Assembly: GCF_000219585.1 (NCBI RefSeq)
Contig: NC_015731.1
Location: 2,666,001-2,730,000 of the forward strand
Source: Nitrosomonas sp. Is79A3
Lineage (GTDB): Bacteria; Pseudomonadota; Gammaproteobacteria; Burkholderiales; Nitrosomonadaceae
Length of the DNA: 64,000 nt
Direction of reading: 5' to 3'
Each line of letters starts with the position of its first letter. Within the stretch, counting starts at the first letter, position 1. The translations under genes and the position numbers were made by a program. This document shows, one piece after another, positions 7,306 through 15,872 of the stretch. Under the pieces are notes generated by a model. It was not told the origin of the DNA, did no database searches, and was given only the letters and a program-made list of their open reading frames with translations.

Positions 7306-9405
7306 TCAGTAATCTGAAAAACTGCGACAACTGCCACCTAGTTGTTGTTTTTCCAGTAATTCTTTTGCAATTATTACTACCCGCTCAGGCTCGAAACCGA
7401 ATTCTTTCTGTAGCTCTTTCAAGGGAGCTGAAGCACCAAAGGTCTGCATACCAATGATGCGGCCACTATCACCCACATAGCGTTCCCAGCCGAAGGTTGA
7501 CGCTTGCTCGATCGCGATCCGCGACTTCACCGCCGGAGGCAATACGCTGTCACGGTATTCCTGTGTTTGGTGCTCGAAGATATCCCATGAGGGCATGGAT
7601 ACAACACGAGAGCGAATACCTTCAGCAATGAGCTTTTCATGCGCTTGTACAGCAAGGCTGATTTCGCTGCCGGTTGCGATAAGTATTATATCGGGCTTGC
7701 CGCCCGGAGTATCAGCCAGTATATAAGCTCCGCTGGCTACGCCCGAAGCGGGCGCATATTTATTGCGATTCAATGTCGGAAGCGGTTGACGCGAAAGCAC
7801 CAGAACTGCCGGACGATGACGCAATTGTAGGATAACGCGATAGGCCTCGACCACTTCATTAGCATCGCCTGGCCGCAGAAGTGTCAGACCAGGAATGGCA
7901 CGCAAAGAAGCAAGTTGTTCGATCGGTTGATGCGTCGGACCATCCTCTCCATCACCCATGGCATCATGAGTGAATATAAATATAGTTGGCAGTTCCATCA
8001 ACGCCGATAAACGAATGGCTGGTCGCGCGTAATCGCTGAAGATGAAGAAAGTAGCACCATAGGGCCGTAACTTGGATAACGAAAGCCCGTTCAAAATTGC
8101 GCACATGGCGTGTTCTCGGATGCCGAAGTGCAAATTCTTCCCCCCCGGTGTTTGAGCCTGAATATCGCCAGCACCAAGATAATTCAACAATGTTTTGGTT
8201 GATGGGCCTAGGTCTGCAGATCCACCAAGCAGCCAAGGAATATTCTGCGCCAATACGTTTAGCACTTTACCGGAAGCTTCTCGTCCTGCTAACCCCTTTG
8301 GATCCTCCGGAAATACCGGCAGGTTGTTATCCCACTCGGCCGGCAATTCGCGATGCTGCATTTGATCAATTTCGGTAGTAAGTTCAGGATACTTGTTACG
8401 ATAATCATTGAATAAATTTATCCATACTTGACGAGCCGCTGCTCCACGTCTTCCAATACCGGCAGCAAAGTGCTCACGCACCCCTTCCGGTACCAGGAAT
8501 TGCGCATCCTCAGGCCAACCGTAGGCACGCTTGGTTAAACGGATTTCGTCTAAACCAAGCGGCTCGCCATGCGCTGCAGCCGTATCATGCCGATTGGGCG
8601 AACCGTATCCAATGTGACTATCAAGAATGATCAGCGTAGGCTTCCCTTTGGTCTCCCGGAATTTCTGCAAGGCTTGATCGATCTGCTCGATATCGTTTGC
8701 ATCACTCAAACGCAGAACATTCCAGTGATAGCTGAGAAATCTCGCCGCCACATCTTCCGTGAACGTAATTTGTGTACTGCCCTCAATCGTGATGTGATTG
8801 TTATCATAAATCCAGCACAGGTTATCAAGCGCAAGATGCCCAGCCAACGATGCTGCCTCCGAACTCACGCCTTCCATTAAGCAACCATCACTGCAGATGG
8901 CATAAATGTTATAGTCGAAAATGTTCAAAGCTGGTTTGTTATAGCGGCTTGCAAGCCACTTTTCAGCGATAGCCATACCAACACTGGTTGCTATGCCTTG
9001 CCCGAGTGGACCGGTGGTGGATTCTACTCCAGAAACCCAATGATACTCAGGGTGACCGGGGGCCTTGCTGCCGAATTGGCGGAAACGGCGAATATCCTCC
9101 AGCGTCACAGAAAGTTGCCCTAATTTTTCGTAATCCGCATTGACTGCACGCGTCCCCGACAGGTGCAACACCGACCACAACAGCATTGAAGCGTGACCGT
9201 TCGACAACACAAACCGGTCTCGATTGGGCCAGATCGGATCCTGAGGATCGAACGCCATGACACGATTCCAAATGGTATAGACCAGTGGCGCCAACGCCAT
9301 AGCGGTGCCGGGGTGACCGGAATTAGCGGTCTGCACGGCGTCGATCGACAATGTCCGGATCGTGTTGACAGCCAATTGGTCAAGTCCATTATCAAACATG
9401 CGCAT
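7306..9405 (-). CDS. tkt: Transketolase
   Basis: This thiamine-diphosphate enzyme (699 residues, normal size) transfers two-carbon units between sugar phosphates in the pentose phosphate and Calvin cycles. Visible hallmarks are the N-terminal NTIRTLSIDAVQTANSGHPG, the TPP-binding CSDGCLMEGVSSEAASLAGH with the downstream NN of IYDNNHITIEG, and FGIREHAMCAILNGLSL and FTHDAMGDGEDGPTHQPIEQ in the pyrimidine-binding domain. The first ATG (9405) follows TTAAGAGAG; ATG 9399 is also possible. In this cluster it sits between polyphosphate glucokinase and glucoamylase, suggesting the oxidative/sugar-recycling role. Confidence 0.95.
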   Translation of the reverse strand: MRMFDNGLDQLAVNTIRTLSIDAVQTANSGHPGTAMALAPLVYTIWNRVMAFDPQDPIWPNRDRFVLSNGHASMLLWSVLHLSGTRAVNADYEKLGQLSVTLEDIRRFRQFGSKAPGHPEYHWVSGVESTTGPLGQGIATSVGMAIAEKWLASRYNKPALNIFDYNIYAICSDGCLMEGVSSEAASLAGHLALDNLCWIYDNNHITIEGSTQITFTEDVAARFLSYHWNVLRLSDANDIEQIDQALQKFRETKGKPTLIILDSHIGYGSPNRHDTAAAHGEPLGLDEIRLTKRAYGWPEDAQFLVPEGVREHFAAGIGRRGAAARQVWINLFNDYRNKYPELTTEIDQMQHRELPAEWDNNLPVFPEDPKGLAGREASGKVLNVLAQNIPWLLGGSADLGPSTKTLLNYLGAGDIQAQTPGGKNLHFGIREHAMCAILNGLSLSKLRPYGATFFIFSDYARPAIRLSALMELPTIFIFTHDAMGDGEDGPTHQPIEQLASLRAIPGLTLLRPGDANEVVEAYRVILQLRHRPAVLVLSRQPLPTLNRNKYAPASGVASGAYILADTPGGKPDIILIATGSEISLAVQAHEKLIAEGIRSRVVSMPSWDIFEHQTQEYRDSVLPPAVKSRIAIEQASTFGWERYVGDSGRIIGMQTFGASAPLKELQKEFGFEPERVVIIAKELLEKQQLGGSCRSFSDY

Positions 9406-9531
9406 CTCTCTTAAATTGTGCTGAATTTCTGGCCATTACTGAGGCGCTAATTTCTGCATTGCTTTGCATTTTGGTAAAGTATGATGGGTACAATAAATAG
9501 CTAGATTTCTCATTAAGTTTTTTAGACTCAA

Positions 9532-10218
9532 TCACAACCTTTGCTCGGTATTCATATCCCATAGGCGGAAACCCCCAATAAACGCATTATTATTGTCACC
9601 CCTACGCAGTCCCGCAGGCAGTTTCTTGAGCTTCTTTGCGTTTCCACCACCCAAAACGACATAATCAGCTTCGAGAGCCATTTTCAATTTATTTGCGATC
9701 TCATACACATCTTGACGCCATTTTTTCTTACCCTTTTTCTCTAATCCACGCCGGCCGAGATAGTCTTCGTAGGTTTTCCCATTCTTGTAAGGAAGATGAG
9801 CCAATTCCATCGGTTCGAGCACCCCATCCGCTATCATTGCCGATCCCAAACCGGTGCCTAAGCCAAGAAAGAGCATACGTTCCTGGGAATAGCTTCCAAG
9901 CGCCTGCATAGCGGCATCATTAATCAACTTTACGGGACAGCCAAATGATTTCTTAAAATCAAATCCTACCCATCCACGACCCAGATTAAATGGATCATGC
10001 ATTGGGCAACCGCCAATCACGAGACCTGGATAGCCTATCGAAACACAATCATATTTCCAATCTCGCACTACATTTTTTACCGCATTGATCATTTGTTTCG
10101 GGGTCATCGTTAGACCCGAGGCTATCTTGAACGGCCTCTTATGCCCTGTCGCCAATACTTTGATATTTGTTCCGCCCACATCAATGACGAGAATGCTAAG
10201 AGATGTTCCTATTTTCAT
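9532..10218 (-). CDS. ppgK: Polyphosphate-dependent glucokinase-like ROK protein
   Basis: A 228-residue ROK-fold sugar kinase. The phosphate-binding loop reads ILVIDVGGTNIKVLATG, a second phosphate motif is LFLGLGTGLGSAMIADG, and the adenosine-side motif is YVVLGGGNAKKL. The catalytic Asp is in LINDAAMQALG. The Lys-rich segment RRGLEKKGKKKWRQ and short length fit polyphosphate glucokinases, which phosphorylate glucose with polyphosphate or ATP. Start uncertain: ATG 10218 was chosen as the start just before the conserved domain; ATG 10230 and TTG 10236 are in frame and none has a good ribosome site. It lies between zwf and tkt, giving the route glucan to glucose to glucose-6-phosphate. Confidence 0.75.
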   Translation of the reverse strand: MKIGTSLSILVIDVGGTNIKVLATGHKRPFKIASGLTMTPKQMINAVKNVVRDWKYDCVSIGYPGLVIGGCPMHDPFNLGRGWVGFDFKKSFGCPVKLINDAAMQALGSYSQERMLFLGLGTGLGSAMIADGVLEPMELAHLPYKNGKTYEDYLGRRGLEKKGKKKWRQDVYEIANKLKMALEADYVVLGGGNAKKLKKLPAGLRRGDNNNAFIGGFRLWDMNTEQRL

Positions 10219-10364
10219 AACCGCGCACATGCCCAAAATTATTGGTAAGACAGCTATTTCTTCAGAAAATTGGCGCTAATCGACACCATACCTATTTTTA
10301 GAAATCCGATATCAACGTGAATATATTCATGCAATCACATCGAAGCAGTTAGTAAGAATTACAC

Positions 10365-11795
10365 TTATGAGAGCATCTTCGCAGGATCATGCTTTGGGTT
10401 ATACCATCCGCCATCGGCCGCAATGAGCGCATCAGCTTCCATCGGCCCCCAGCTACCGGGCTTATATAATCTGACCGGCTGATGCTCCGTCAGAACCCTA
10501 TCAAGCACTGCCCAAGCCGACTCAACTGCATCCTGCCGGGTGAAAAGCGCGCCGTTACCAGCCAATGCGTCGCCCAGAAGCCGCTCATAAGGCGTTTGCT
10601 CATCTGGCTGAGCGTTGAGAAGGTAAAGTTCTTTCTGGTCGCCGACATATTCCTCTCCCGCTCGCTTGACGCGTGCAGCTAAAGCAATGGCGGAATGCGG
10701 TGATAATTGGAAGCGCAAATAATTAGCCCGGCAAGCCTCCGGCCCGGCATCTTCAAACAGTTTCTGCGGAGGTGCCTTAAGTTGAACCAGAATCTCTGCA
10801 GCAGTTTCGGCCAAGCATTTGCCTGAACGCAGGTACCACGGCACACCTGCCCAGCGCCACGAATCAATAAATAACCGCAAGGCACAATAAGTCTCCGTGT
10901 CAGAATCCTTAGCGACACCAGATTCCTGAAGGTAGCCTTCAAACTGTCCTCTTACCAGATCTTCCGGTTTTAGCGCATGCATTGCTTGAAATACCTTGGC
11001 TTTTTCGCTTCGCTGGGCCTCAAAATCCCGCCCGGCTGGAGGCTCCATGGCCAGAAGCGCAACTATTTGAAAGAGATGGTTCTGAATCACGTCGCGCAGG
11101 CAGCCGACTCCGTCGTAGAAACTGCCTCTTCCTTCCACCCCAAAATCTTCCGAAAGCGTGATCTGAACACTCGCTACATAATTGCGATTCCAAATCGGTT
11201 CCAGGAACGAATTTGCGAACCGGAAATAAAGGATGTTTTCGATTGCTTCTTTGCCAAGGAAGTGGTCAATGCGAAAGATCGAAGTCTCTGGAAAAACCAA
11301 ATGCGCAGCGCGGTTGAGCTCGCATGCCGAAGCCAAATCACGCCCAAAAGGCTTTTCCACAATGACGCGGGCATGCTCCGCCAAGCCAGAAGAGCCAAGA
11401 TCTTTGATGATGGCCGCGAAGAAGGCAGGCGGAATGGCGAGGTAGAAGGCCGGATGCAGCGCGCCATTAAGCGTTTTTTTGAGCGTTTGAAATGTTTCCG
11501 GGTTTTTATAATCACCGTCTACATAACGCAGTAGCGAAAGCAATTGATTTAAGGCGTTCGAATCGACGTTTTTAATGACATTTTTTATACCGTCTATTGC
11601 GCGATCGTGCAGTTGCGCTAGCGTCCAGCCCGAAAAACCAACGCCTACTATCGGAACCTTTAATGACCCTCGTTTAACCATCGCGTAGAGCGATGGAAAT
11701 ATTTTCTTGTGTGCAAGATCACCCGTTGCGCCAAAAAGTACCAGTGCGCCTGATTGCGTTAGGCCGCTTGCGGGTTTGTCCATGTCATGTGCCAT
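10365..11795 (-). CDS. zwf: Glucose-6-phosphate 1-dehydrogenase
   Basis: This enzyme oxidises glucose-6-phosphate to 6-phosphogluconolactone with NAD(P)+. The dinucleotide-binding loop is [20 protein letters not shown]; the substrate/active-site motif is [32 protein letters not shown] and [14 protein letters not shown] are further conserved blocks. From ATG 11795 the product has 476 residues, close to the family's usual length; ATG 11783 is an alternative, with AAAGGA better spaced. Either start overlaps or abuts the gnd stop, so the two genes are translationally coupled. A longer in-frame extension to 11903 lies inside gnd and is not believed. Confidence 0.93.
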   Translation of the reverse strand: MAHDMDKPASGLTQSGALVLFGATGDLAHKKIFPSLYAMVKRGSLKVPIVGVGFSGWTLAQLHDRAIDGIKNVIKNVDSNALNQLLSLLRYVDGDYKNPETFQTLKKTLNGALHPAFYLAIPPAFFAAIIKDLGSSGLAEHARVIVEKPFGRDLASACELNRAAHLVFPETSIFRIDHFLGKEAIENILYFRFANSFLEPIWNRNYVASVQITLSEDFGVEGRGSFYDGVGCLRDVIQNHLFQIVALLAMEPPAGRDFEAQRSEKAKVFQAMHALKPEDLVRGQFEGYLQESGVAKDSDTETYCALRLFIDSWRWAGVPWYLRSGKCLAETAAEILVQLKAPPQKLFEDAGPEACRANYLRFQLSPHSAIALAARVKRAGEEYVGDQKELYLLNAQPDEQTPYERLLGDALAGNGALFTRQDAVESAWAVLDRVLTEHQPVRLYKPGSWGPMEADALIAADGGWYNPKHDPAKMLS

Positions 11796-12807
11796 CCTTT
11801 GGCTTTTCATCATGACCGCCAAACTGCTTGCGCATGGCCGAGAGAATACGATCGGCGTAATCTGCCTCTCCCTGGGACTCGAAACGTCCGAATAATGCAG
11901 CACTGATGACTGGCGCTGGTACGCCTTCGTCGATGGCGGCGAGCGTGGTCCAGCGTCCTTCGCCCGAGTCCGATACGTGTCCTGAGAATTGCTTTAGCTC
12001 CGAATCTCCGGCAAGCGCCGCTGCTGTTAAATCGAGCAGCCAGGATGAGATCACGCTGCCTCGACGCCATACTTCGGCCACTTTACCGATGTCGATGCGG
12101 TATTGGTAGGCTTCCGGGTCACGCAACGGAGTAGTCTCGGCGTCCTGTGTTCTTACACGAAGACCTGCATCTGCATGTTTGAGAATATTGAGTCCTTCAG
12201 CGTATGCAGCCATCAAGCCGTATTCAATGCCATTATGAACCATCTTCACAAAATGACCCGCACCAGCCGGGCCACAGTGCAAGTAACCCTGTTCTTCGGG
12301 ATCCGGTTCGCCGTCGCGCCCGGAAGTCCGTTCTGCTGCTGCAACGCCTGGCGCAATGCTTTTAAAGATCGGATCGAGATGCCAGACTACGTCTTCCTCG
12401 CCGCCAATCATCAAGCAGTAGCCTCGCTCGAGCCCGAATACGCCGCCGCTGGTTCCACAGTCAACATAGTGAATACCTTGTGTCTTGAGCGCTTTAGCAC
12501 GCACTTGATCATCACGATAATAGCTGTTGCCGCCATCGATGATGATGTCGTTCGCCGCAAGCAATACGGCCAGATCTGAAATTGTCTTGCCGGTAACACC
12601 GGCGGGCACCATCACCCAGATCACACGCGGAGAGGATAGTTTGGCGACAAAATCATCCAGCGAATCGGCATGTTGAATAGCCTGGCCTGTTAGCGCTTTG
12701 ACGGCAGCCGCATTGACGTCATAGACCACGCACGAATGGCCGTCTTTAGTTAAGCGCCGCACTAGGTTAGCACCCATGCGTCCTAGACCAATCATCCCCA
12801 GTTGCAT
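11785..12807 (-). CDS. gnd: 6-phosphogluconate dehydrogenase, decarboxylating (short form)
   Basis: A 340-residue protein with N-terminal Rossmann motif [16 protein letters not shown], substrate-binding [20 protein letters not shown] and catalytic [18 protein letters not shown]. It belongs to the short GndA/YqeC-type enzymes of about 300-340 residues rather than the ~470-residue enterobacterial form. It converts 6-phosphogluconate to ribulose-5-phosphate with NAD(P)H production. A strong AAAGGAGGG site precedes the ATG. It is the first gene of the cluster and overlaps zwf by a few bases. No lactonase gene is in the cluster. Confidence 0.93.
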   Translation of the reverse strand: MQLGMIGLGRMGANLVRRLTKDGHSCVVYDVNAAAVKALTGQAIQHADSLDDFVAKLSSPRVIWVMVPAGVTGKTISDLAVLLAANDIIIDGGNSYYRDDQVRAKALKTQGIHYVDCGTSGGVFGLERGYCLMIGGEEDVVWHLDPIFKSIAPGVAAAERTSGRDGEPDPEEQGYLHCGPAGAGHFVKMVHNGIEYGLMAAYAEGLNILKHADAGLRVRTQDAETTPLRDPEAYQYRIDIGKVAEVWRRGSVISSWLLDLTAAALAGDSELKQFSGHVSDSGEGRWTTLAAIDEGVPAPVISAALFGRFESQGEADYADRILSAMRKQFGGHDEKPKDGT

Positions 12808-13413
12808 GCATTCCCTCCTTTATTAATTTCAGATCTGAACTTCAGTTTGATTCCATACTGAGTACCCAGAACATTTGAAAACAAACCATTTAAGACGTGA
12901 AACTCTTCTTGGATAAGATTAATTGTTTAGATCAGAAAGAATCTGAACTTAGCATCTTCTTCCTTAGCAAAAGTGTAATGTAGAATAATTGCGGAAAAAA
13001 GATTCAAGTGGAGTCATTTTTGATTTATCTTCGCCGCGATCACCGCTTCCCATTTTTTTATAGGATAAATGTTATTTACTAAGATTGTCAGTGCACTATC
13101 GAACACTATCAAATTATGATTCAATTGATTCCAGGCGCAAACTGCTCGACGGCAAACCAGCAGGCCGGATAATCTAAGCCGATCATCATCGGATAATTCG
13201 TTTGTATCAAGGCCCGTACATTCGTCAAGATTGACTACGATGGCTACTTAGATTTTCAATGCCGATTCAAGCCGATCCACTCTCGCCACAAAATACAACT
13301 AGGCTTAAAGTCAAATTCCTGCACGAAGTAATCAAACCAAGAATTATTGCAATTATGATTTATAACCTTTCTAACTACTTGAATTAGCTCCATCACCTTG
13401 GCAAGTAAGCTAT
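12808..13413. other. 606-bp intergenic stretch
   Basis: Apart from the gnd ribosome site at its left edge, no convincing gene, RNA or IS terminus is visible. The DNA is AT-rich and probably carries the promoter of the gnd cluster (minus strand). Confidence 0.5.
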
Positions 13414-13803
13414 TCACATGGCAGTAAATTTATGCATCTCACTCAATGCGTCAGTGATATGTTTACTAGCGACATCGGCATGCCCCATTTTTGCGTGTTC
13501 TATCGCATGATCTAGGTGTTTAATAGACGCATTGATGTGATCTGCTCCTTTGGTGTTTCCTTTCGCAATCGCTTCTTTCTCAGCTTCTTTGGCATACTTT
13601 AGACTCCTTTCTGCATGCTGAAGAATCTGCTTCGCGTCACTTCCATGTGCTTTAGCCATCTCTGCATGTTTGATCGTTTCTGTCATAGAATCACTGATTT
13701 TTCCCTGAGATTCAGTTTTGCTTCCATATCCTGATGCACTTATTTGGTTATTAAAAATAAGAGCCAAGAACCCTACCGCTAATAGCGCCGATATTTTTCT
13801 CAT
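13414..13803 (-). CDS. smbP: Small metal-binding protein, SmbP family
   Basis: The 129-residue product has a signal peptide (MRKISALLAVGFLALIFNN) and a mature part of repeated amphipathic helices carrying regularly spaced His: TIKHAEMAKAHGSDAKQ, ILQHAERSLKYAKEAEK, SIKHLDHAIEHAKMGHAD, ASKHITDALSEMHK. This heptad pattern is that of the periplasmic SmbP of Nitrosomonas europaea, a four-helix-bundle copper/metal binder. The ATG at 13803 follows AAGGAGGG; a longer in-frame start is not supported. The gene stands 95 bp after yfdX on the same strand. A copper-buffering role would suit an ammonia oxidiser (inference). Confidence 0.85.
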   Translation of the reverse strand: MRKISALLAVGFLALIFNNQISASGYGSKTESQGKISDSMTETIKHAEMAKAHGSDAKQILQHAERSLKYAKEAEKEAIAKGNTKGADHINASIKHLDHAIEHAKMGHADVASKHITDALSEMHKFTAM

Positions 13804-13898
13804 GATATGAAACCCTCCTTGTTTGTTGATGTGAAGAACCGTGTGTTTGCTTACCAACGACCACTGGTCATCTGATAGGCATCCCCTCCTGTTTTAGG

Positions 13899-14783
13899 TT
13901 AGGCTGGATTAGCGACCCATCCTTTGATTGTTTTCTTCCATTGATCAAGTTGATCACCGATGCGCTGAGTTATTGTGGGGTCTTCCCTCCTGAGCTCCGC
14001 TTGTAATTTGTCCAAATCAACCGAAAGTTTATCAACAGTCGCTTTATCCACGCCGGAAAAACCCGAATTTTTGATACCTATTAAACGATTCTGTAGATAA
14101 TTAAGTGTGAAGCGTGCTTTATCGTACTGTTCTTCGCTTAAGAATGCTTTGGCAAGTGCTAAATTTCCGGAAATTGCCAATACCGGATCATCAATCTCTT
14201 TTTCATCAACAATAGCGCCCTCAAAGATTGCAGTGAGCGCATTTAGCGCCTTGCTATACTGTTTGTTGCTTATATCTTCGAGTGCCGCATCAAGACTTGC
14301 TTTAACCTCGGCCAGATCCACTTTAACAGTCACGCGAACCAAGCCCGCGTTGGTTTCTTTTAAACCCAACTCTTCGGAACGTTTGAAGGTGGATTCATAA
14401 TCACTAATCAAAAGAATGTCATCCAGCACAGGTACGTAGTGTTCCTTAATCGTTTGACTGTCGTCATACATCACTTTGCCGTACTTAAATGAAGAGTCAA
14501 TCTTCAGCTCTGGTAATTGTTCTGCTAGCATGATTTGAATGATTTGTGCTTTTTTAATATGTTCAAAAGCTTCGTCCGGGAGCTTCATGTCCAATGCAAA
14601 TTGCGCAAGATTGATGTGCCCCATCATTTTGTGTGTCTGTTGTTGAGATTTATCGCGCTGAAGTTCAATTAAGGTTTTATCTTTTGCCGGCCGGTTCTTT
14701 GATTCATCTGCAGTGAACGCTATTCCTGATTGCATAATTAGAGTAGCCAGAATAAATCCGTAGACCAGTGCATTTTTATTCAT
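13899..14783 (-). CDS. YfdX family exported protein
   Basis: A 294-residue protein from ATG 14783, which follows TCTGGAGAAG. It has a signal peptide (ALVYGFILATLIMQSGIAFTA) and mostly helical mature sequence with HINLAQFALDMKLPDEAFEHIKKA and VDLAEVKASLDAALEDISN, as in YfdX-domain proteins. YfdX proteins are periplasmic or cytoplasmic helical proteins linked to acid/antibiotic stress and chaperone-like behaviour; the biochemical role is not settled. Downstream is smbP, upstream the PAS/DUF2934/kinase block. A 45-codon remnant of a second copy lies at 21126-21263, carrying the MNKN start and the internal ETNAGLV...ASLD segment. Confidence 0.75.
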   Translation of the reverse strand: MNKNALVYGFILATLIMQSGIAFTADESKNRPAKDKTLIELQRDKSQQQTHKMMGHINLAQFALDMKLPDEAFEHIKKAQIIQIMLAEQLPELKIDSSFKYGKVMYDDSQTIKEHYVPVLDDILLISDYESTFKRSEELGLKETNAGLVRVTVKVDLAEVKASLDAALEDISNKQYSKALNALTAIFEGAIVDEKEIDDPVLAISGNLALAKAFLSEEQYDKARFTLNYLQNRLIGIKNSGFSGVDKATVDKLSVDLDKLQAELRREDPTITQRIGDQLDQWKKTIKGWVANPA

Positions 14784-14972
14784 TTCACTTCTCCAGACTA
14801 TTGAATGTTTAACGCAATACTGGGATAACAACTCATCACCGAGCATGATAGGCTGTTCATAAATAAAAATAGATGAAGGTAGTGCCGAGAATTTTTAAGC
14901 TGCTTACCCCAAGAACCATGAACATATCACACCTAAATAACAACAACTTATCTGTCAAATCAAACCACTTTC

Positions 14973-15449
14973 TCACCGCACGAGACAGATAATCACACGC
15001 AAATAGTGCCAATCAAGATATTCCACATCATTGAAAAAAATCTCGCCTTTAAAACTTTCTCCTCTTAAATTCACTACTTTGAAACAGTAACCAATCCGCG
15101 AAAGAAATCGCAAATAAGAATTAGCCCGTTTGTTCTGAACAAGCTTAGTTCTTTCTAACTGGGGCAACACTCTAGTAATGTGTTGTCCAATCAATTCACT
15201 GCCTGAACAGCAAAGCAAATCTCCACTCGCCTGATTGCAAGCGCGAATCATGCCATTATCATAGAGTATCAATGCTGCTTGCTCCTTTTTGCCGATGCCA
15301 GTTCTGCTAGCAGGCCGTTGAAAAACTATCTGCGTTGCCGCTGCGGTGTTAAAAACAGACTCAAAATGCTCATTTATTAAGCATAAACTGCGCTTATCCT
15401 CAGAAGAGCGATCTGTGTTCGTTTGCTTTGTAATGGATAATTCAATCAC
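14973..15449 (-). CDS. Small PAS-domain protein containing MITE-derived residues
   Basis: A 158-residue protein with a GTG start at 15449 after GCGGAGGT, overlapping the upstream DUF2934 stop by 4 bp (GTGA). Residues from about 50 on form a PAS-like domain: AALILYDNGMIRACNQASGD, SELIGQHITRVLPQ and the C-terminal LRVIICLVR strand. No output domain is present. Residues about 19-46 (roughly SLCLINEHFES to QIVFQRPA) are encoded by a truncated MITE (15311-15395), so the N-terminus is a chimera. A decayed relative of the C-terminus is seen at 21395-21455. It probably acts as a stand-alone sensor or partner for the kinase system (inference). Confidence 0.6.
   Translation of the reverse strand: MIELSITKQTNTDRSSEDKRSLCLINEHFESVFNTAAATQIVFQRPASRTGIGKKEQAALILYDNGMIRACNQASGDLLCCSGSELIGQHITRVLPQLERTKLVQNKRANSYLRFLSRIGYCFKVVNLRGESFKGEIFFNDVEYLDWHYLRVIICLVR
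15311..15395. repeat. Truncated IS5-related MITE inside the PAS gene
   Basis: It begins with CAGGCCGTTGAAAAAC, the IS5 terminus of 3561, preceded by CTAG (YTAR target type). It then matches the complement of the right part of the MITE at 32485-32624 (TATCTGCGTTGCCGCTGCGG, AAAATGCTCATTTAT) to about 15395, where the match stops. The other terminus is missing. Confidence 0.8.
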
Positions 15450-15646
15450 TGACTTACCTCCGCTTCTGCAAGAAGCCAGTCCTCCAACTCATGCCCTGGC
15501 TCAAATCCGCGAGCTTGTGCCTTATAGTAAGCTAAAACTGCGATATGAGAATTTCGGTCTGCTTTGTGCAATTCAAACTCAGATTGATGATTTTCGTCAG
15601 ATAATTTTTCCTTACTGCTTCTGGATTGTCGTTTTTCAGATTCCAT
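15446..15646 (-). CDS. DUF2934 domain protein
   Basis: This 66-residue protein has a charged, disordered first half and then IAVLAYYKAQARGFEPGHEL followed by EDWLLAEAEV, the signature of the DUF2934 family (A-Y-x-x-A-x-x-RGxxPGxELxDWLxAE). Its function is unknown; family members often occur beside stress or sensor genes. It overlaps the PAS gene by 4 bp and is divergent from sensor kinase 1, sharing a ~225-bp intergenic region. Confidence 0.75.
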   Translation of the reverse strand: MESEKRQSRSSKEKLSDENHQSEFELHKADRNSHIAVLAYYKAQARGFEPGHELEDWLLAEAEVSQ

Positions 15647-15770
15647 CGCAACCGCCTTGCTTAAGAATAAGTTATATAATCAGAGAAAAATGATCGGTAA
15701 ATATGTACCATATTTACTTTTCTTCAGATACTACAGAAGAATTTCCGATGGTGGTATCCGTGCGAACACG

Positions 15771-15795
15771 TAGGTGCAAACCCTTATATATCAAC
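15771..15795 (+). promoter_or_regulatory. Conserved upstream motif of sensor kinase 1
   Basis: The string TAGGTGCAAACCCTTATATA and the following TCAAC recur almost identically 78 bp ahead of kinase 2 (21567-21591) and, as a palindromic variant, ahead of the porin (1139-1163). Flanking bases in the two kinase leaders also match (ACTACAGAAGAAT / TCCTACAGAAGAAT). It could be an autoregulatory operator or part of the core promoter. Confidence 0.5.
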
Positions 15796-15872
15796 AGATT
15801 TGTAGAATATAACTGGTTTTTATCATAAGCTTTAGGGTGTTTCATAGCCGAGTTCAACAGCAGGAAGATAAT

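Noticed and set aside
10977-11534. Long plus-strand open frame (185 codons) inside zwf
   Set aside because: It lies wholly antisense to a well-conserved zwf coding region and has no family features.
15837-15872. GTG 15837 as the start of kinase 1
   Set aside because: TTG 15873 has the same ribosome site and position as the start in kinase 2, whereas the upstream part is conserved as leader and not as protein.
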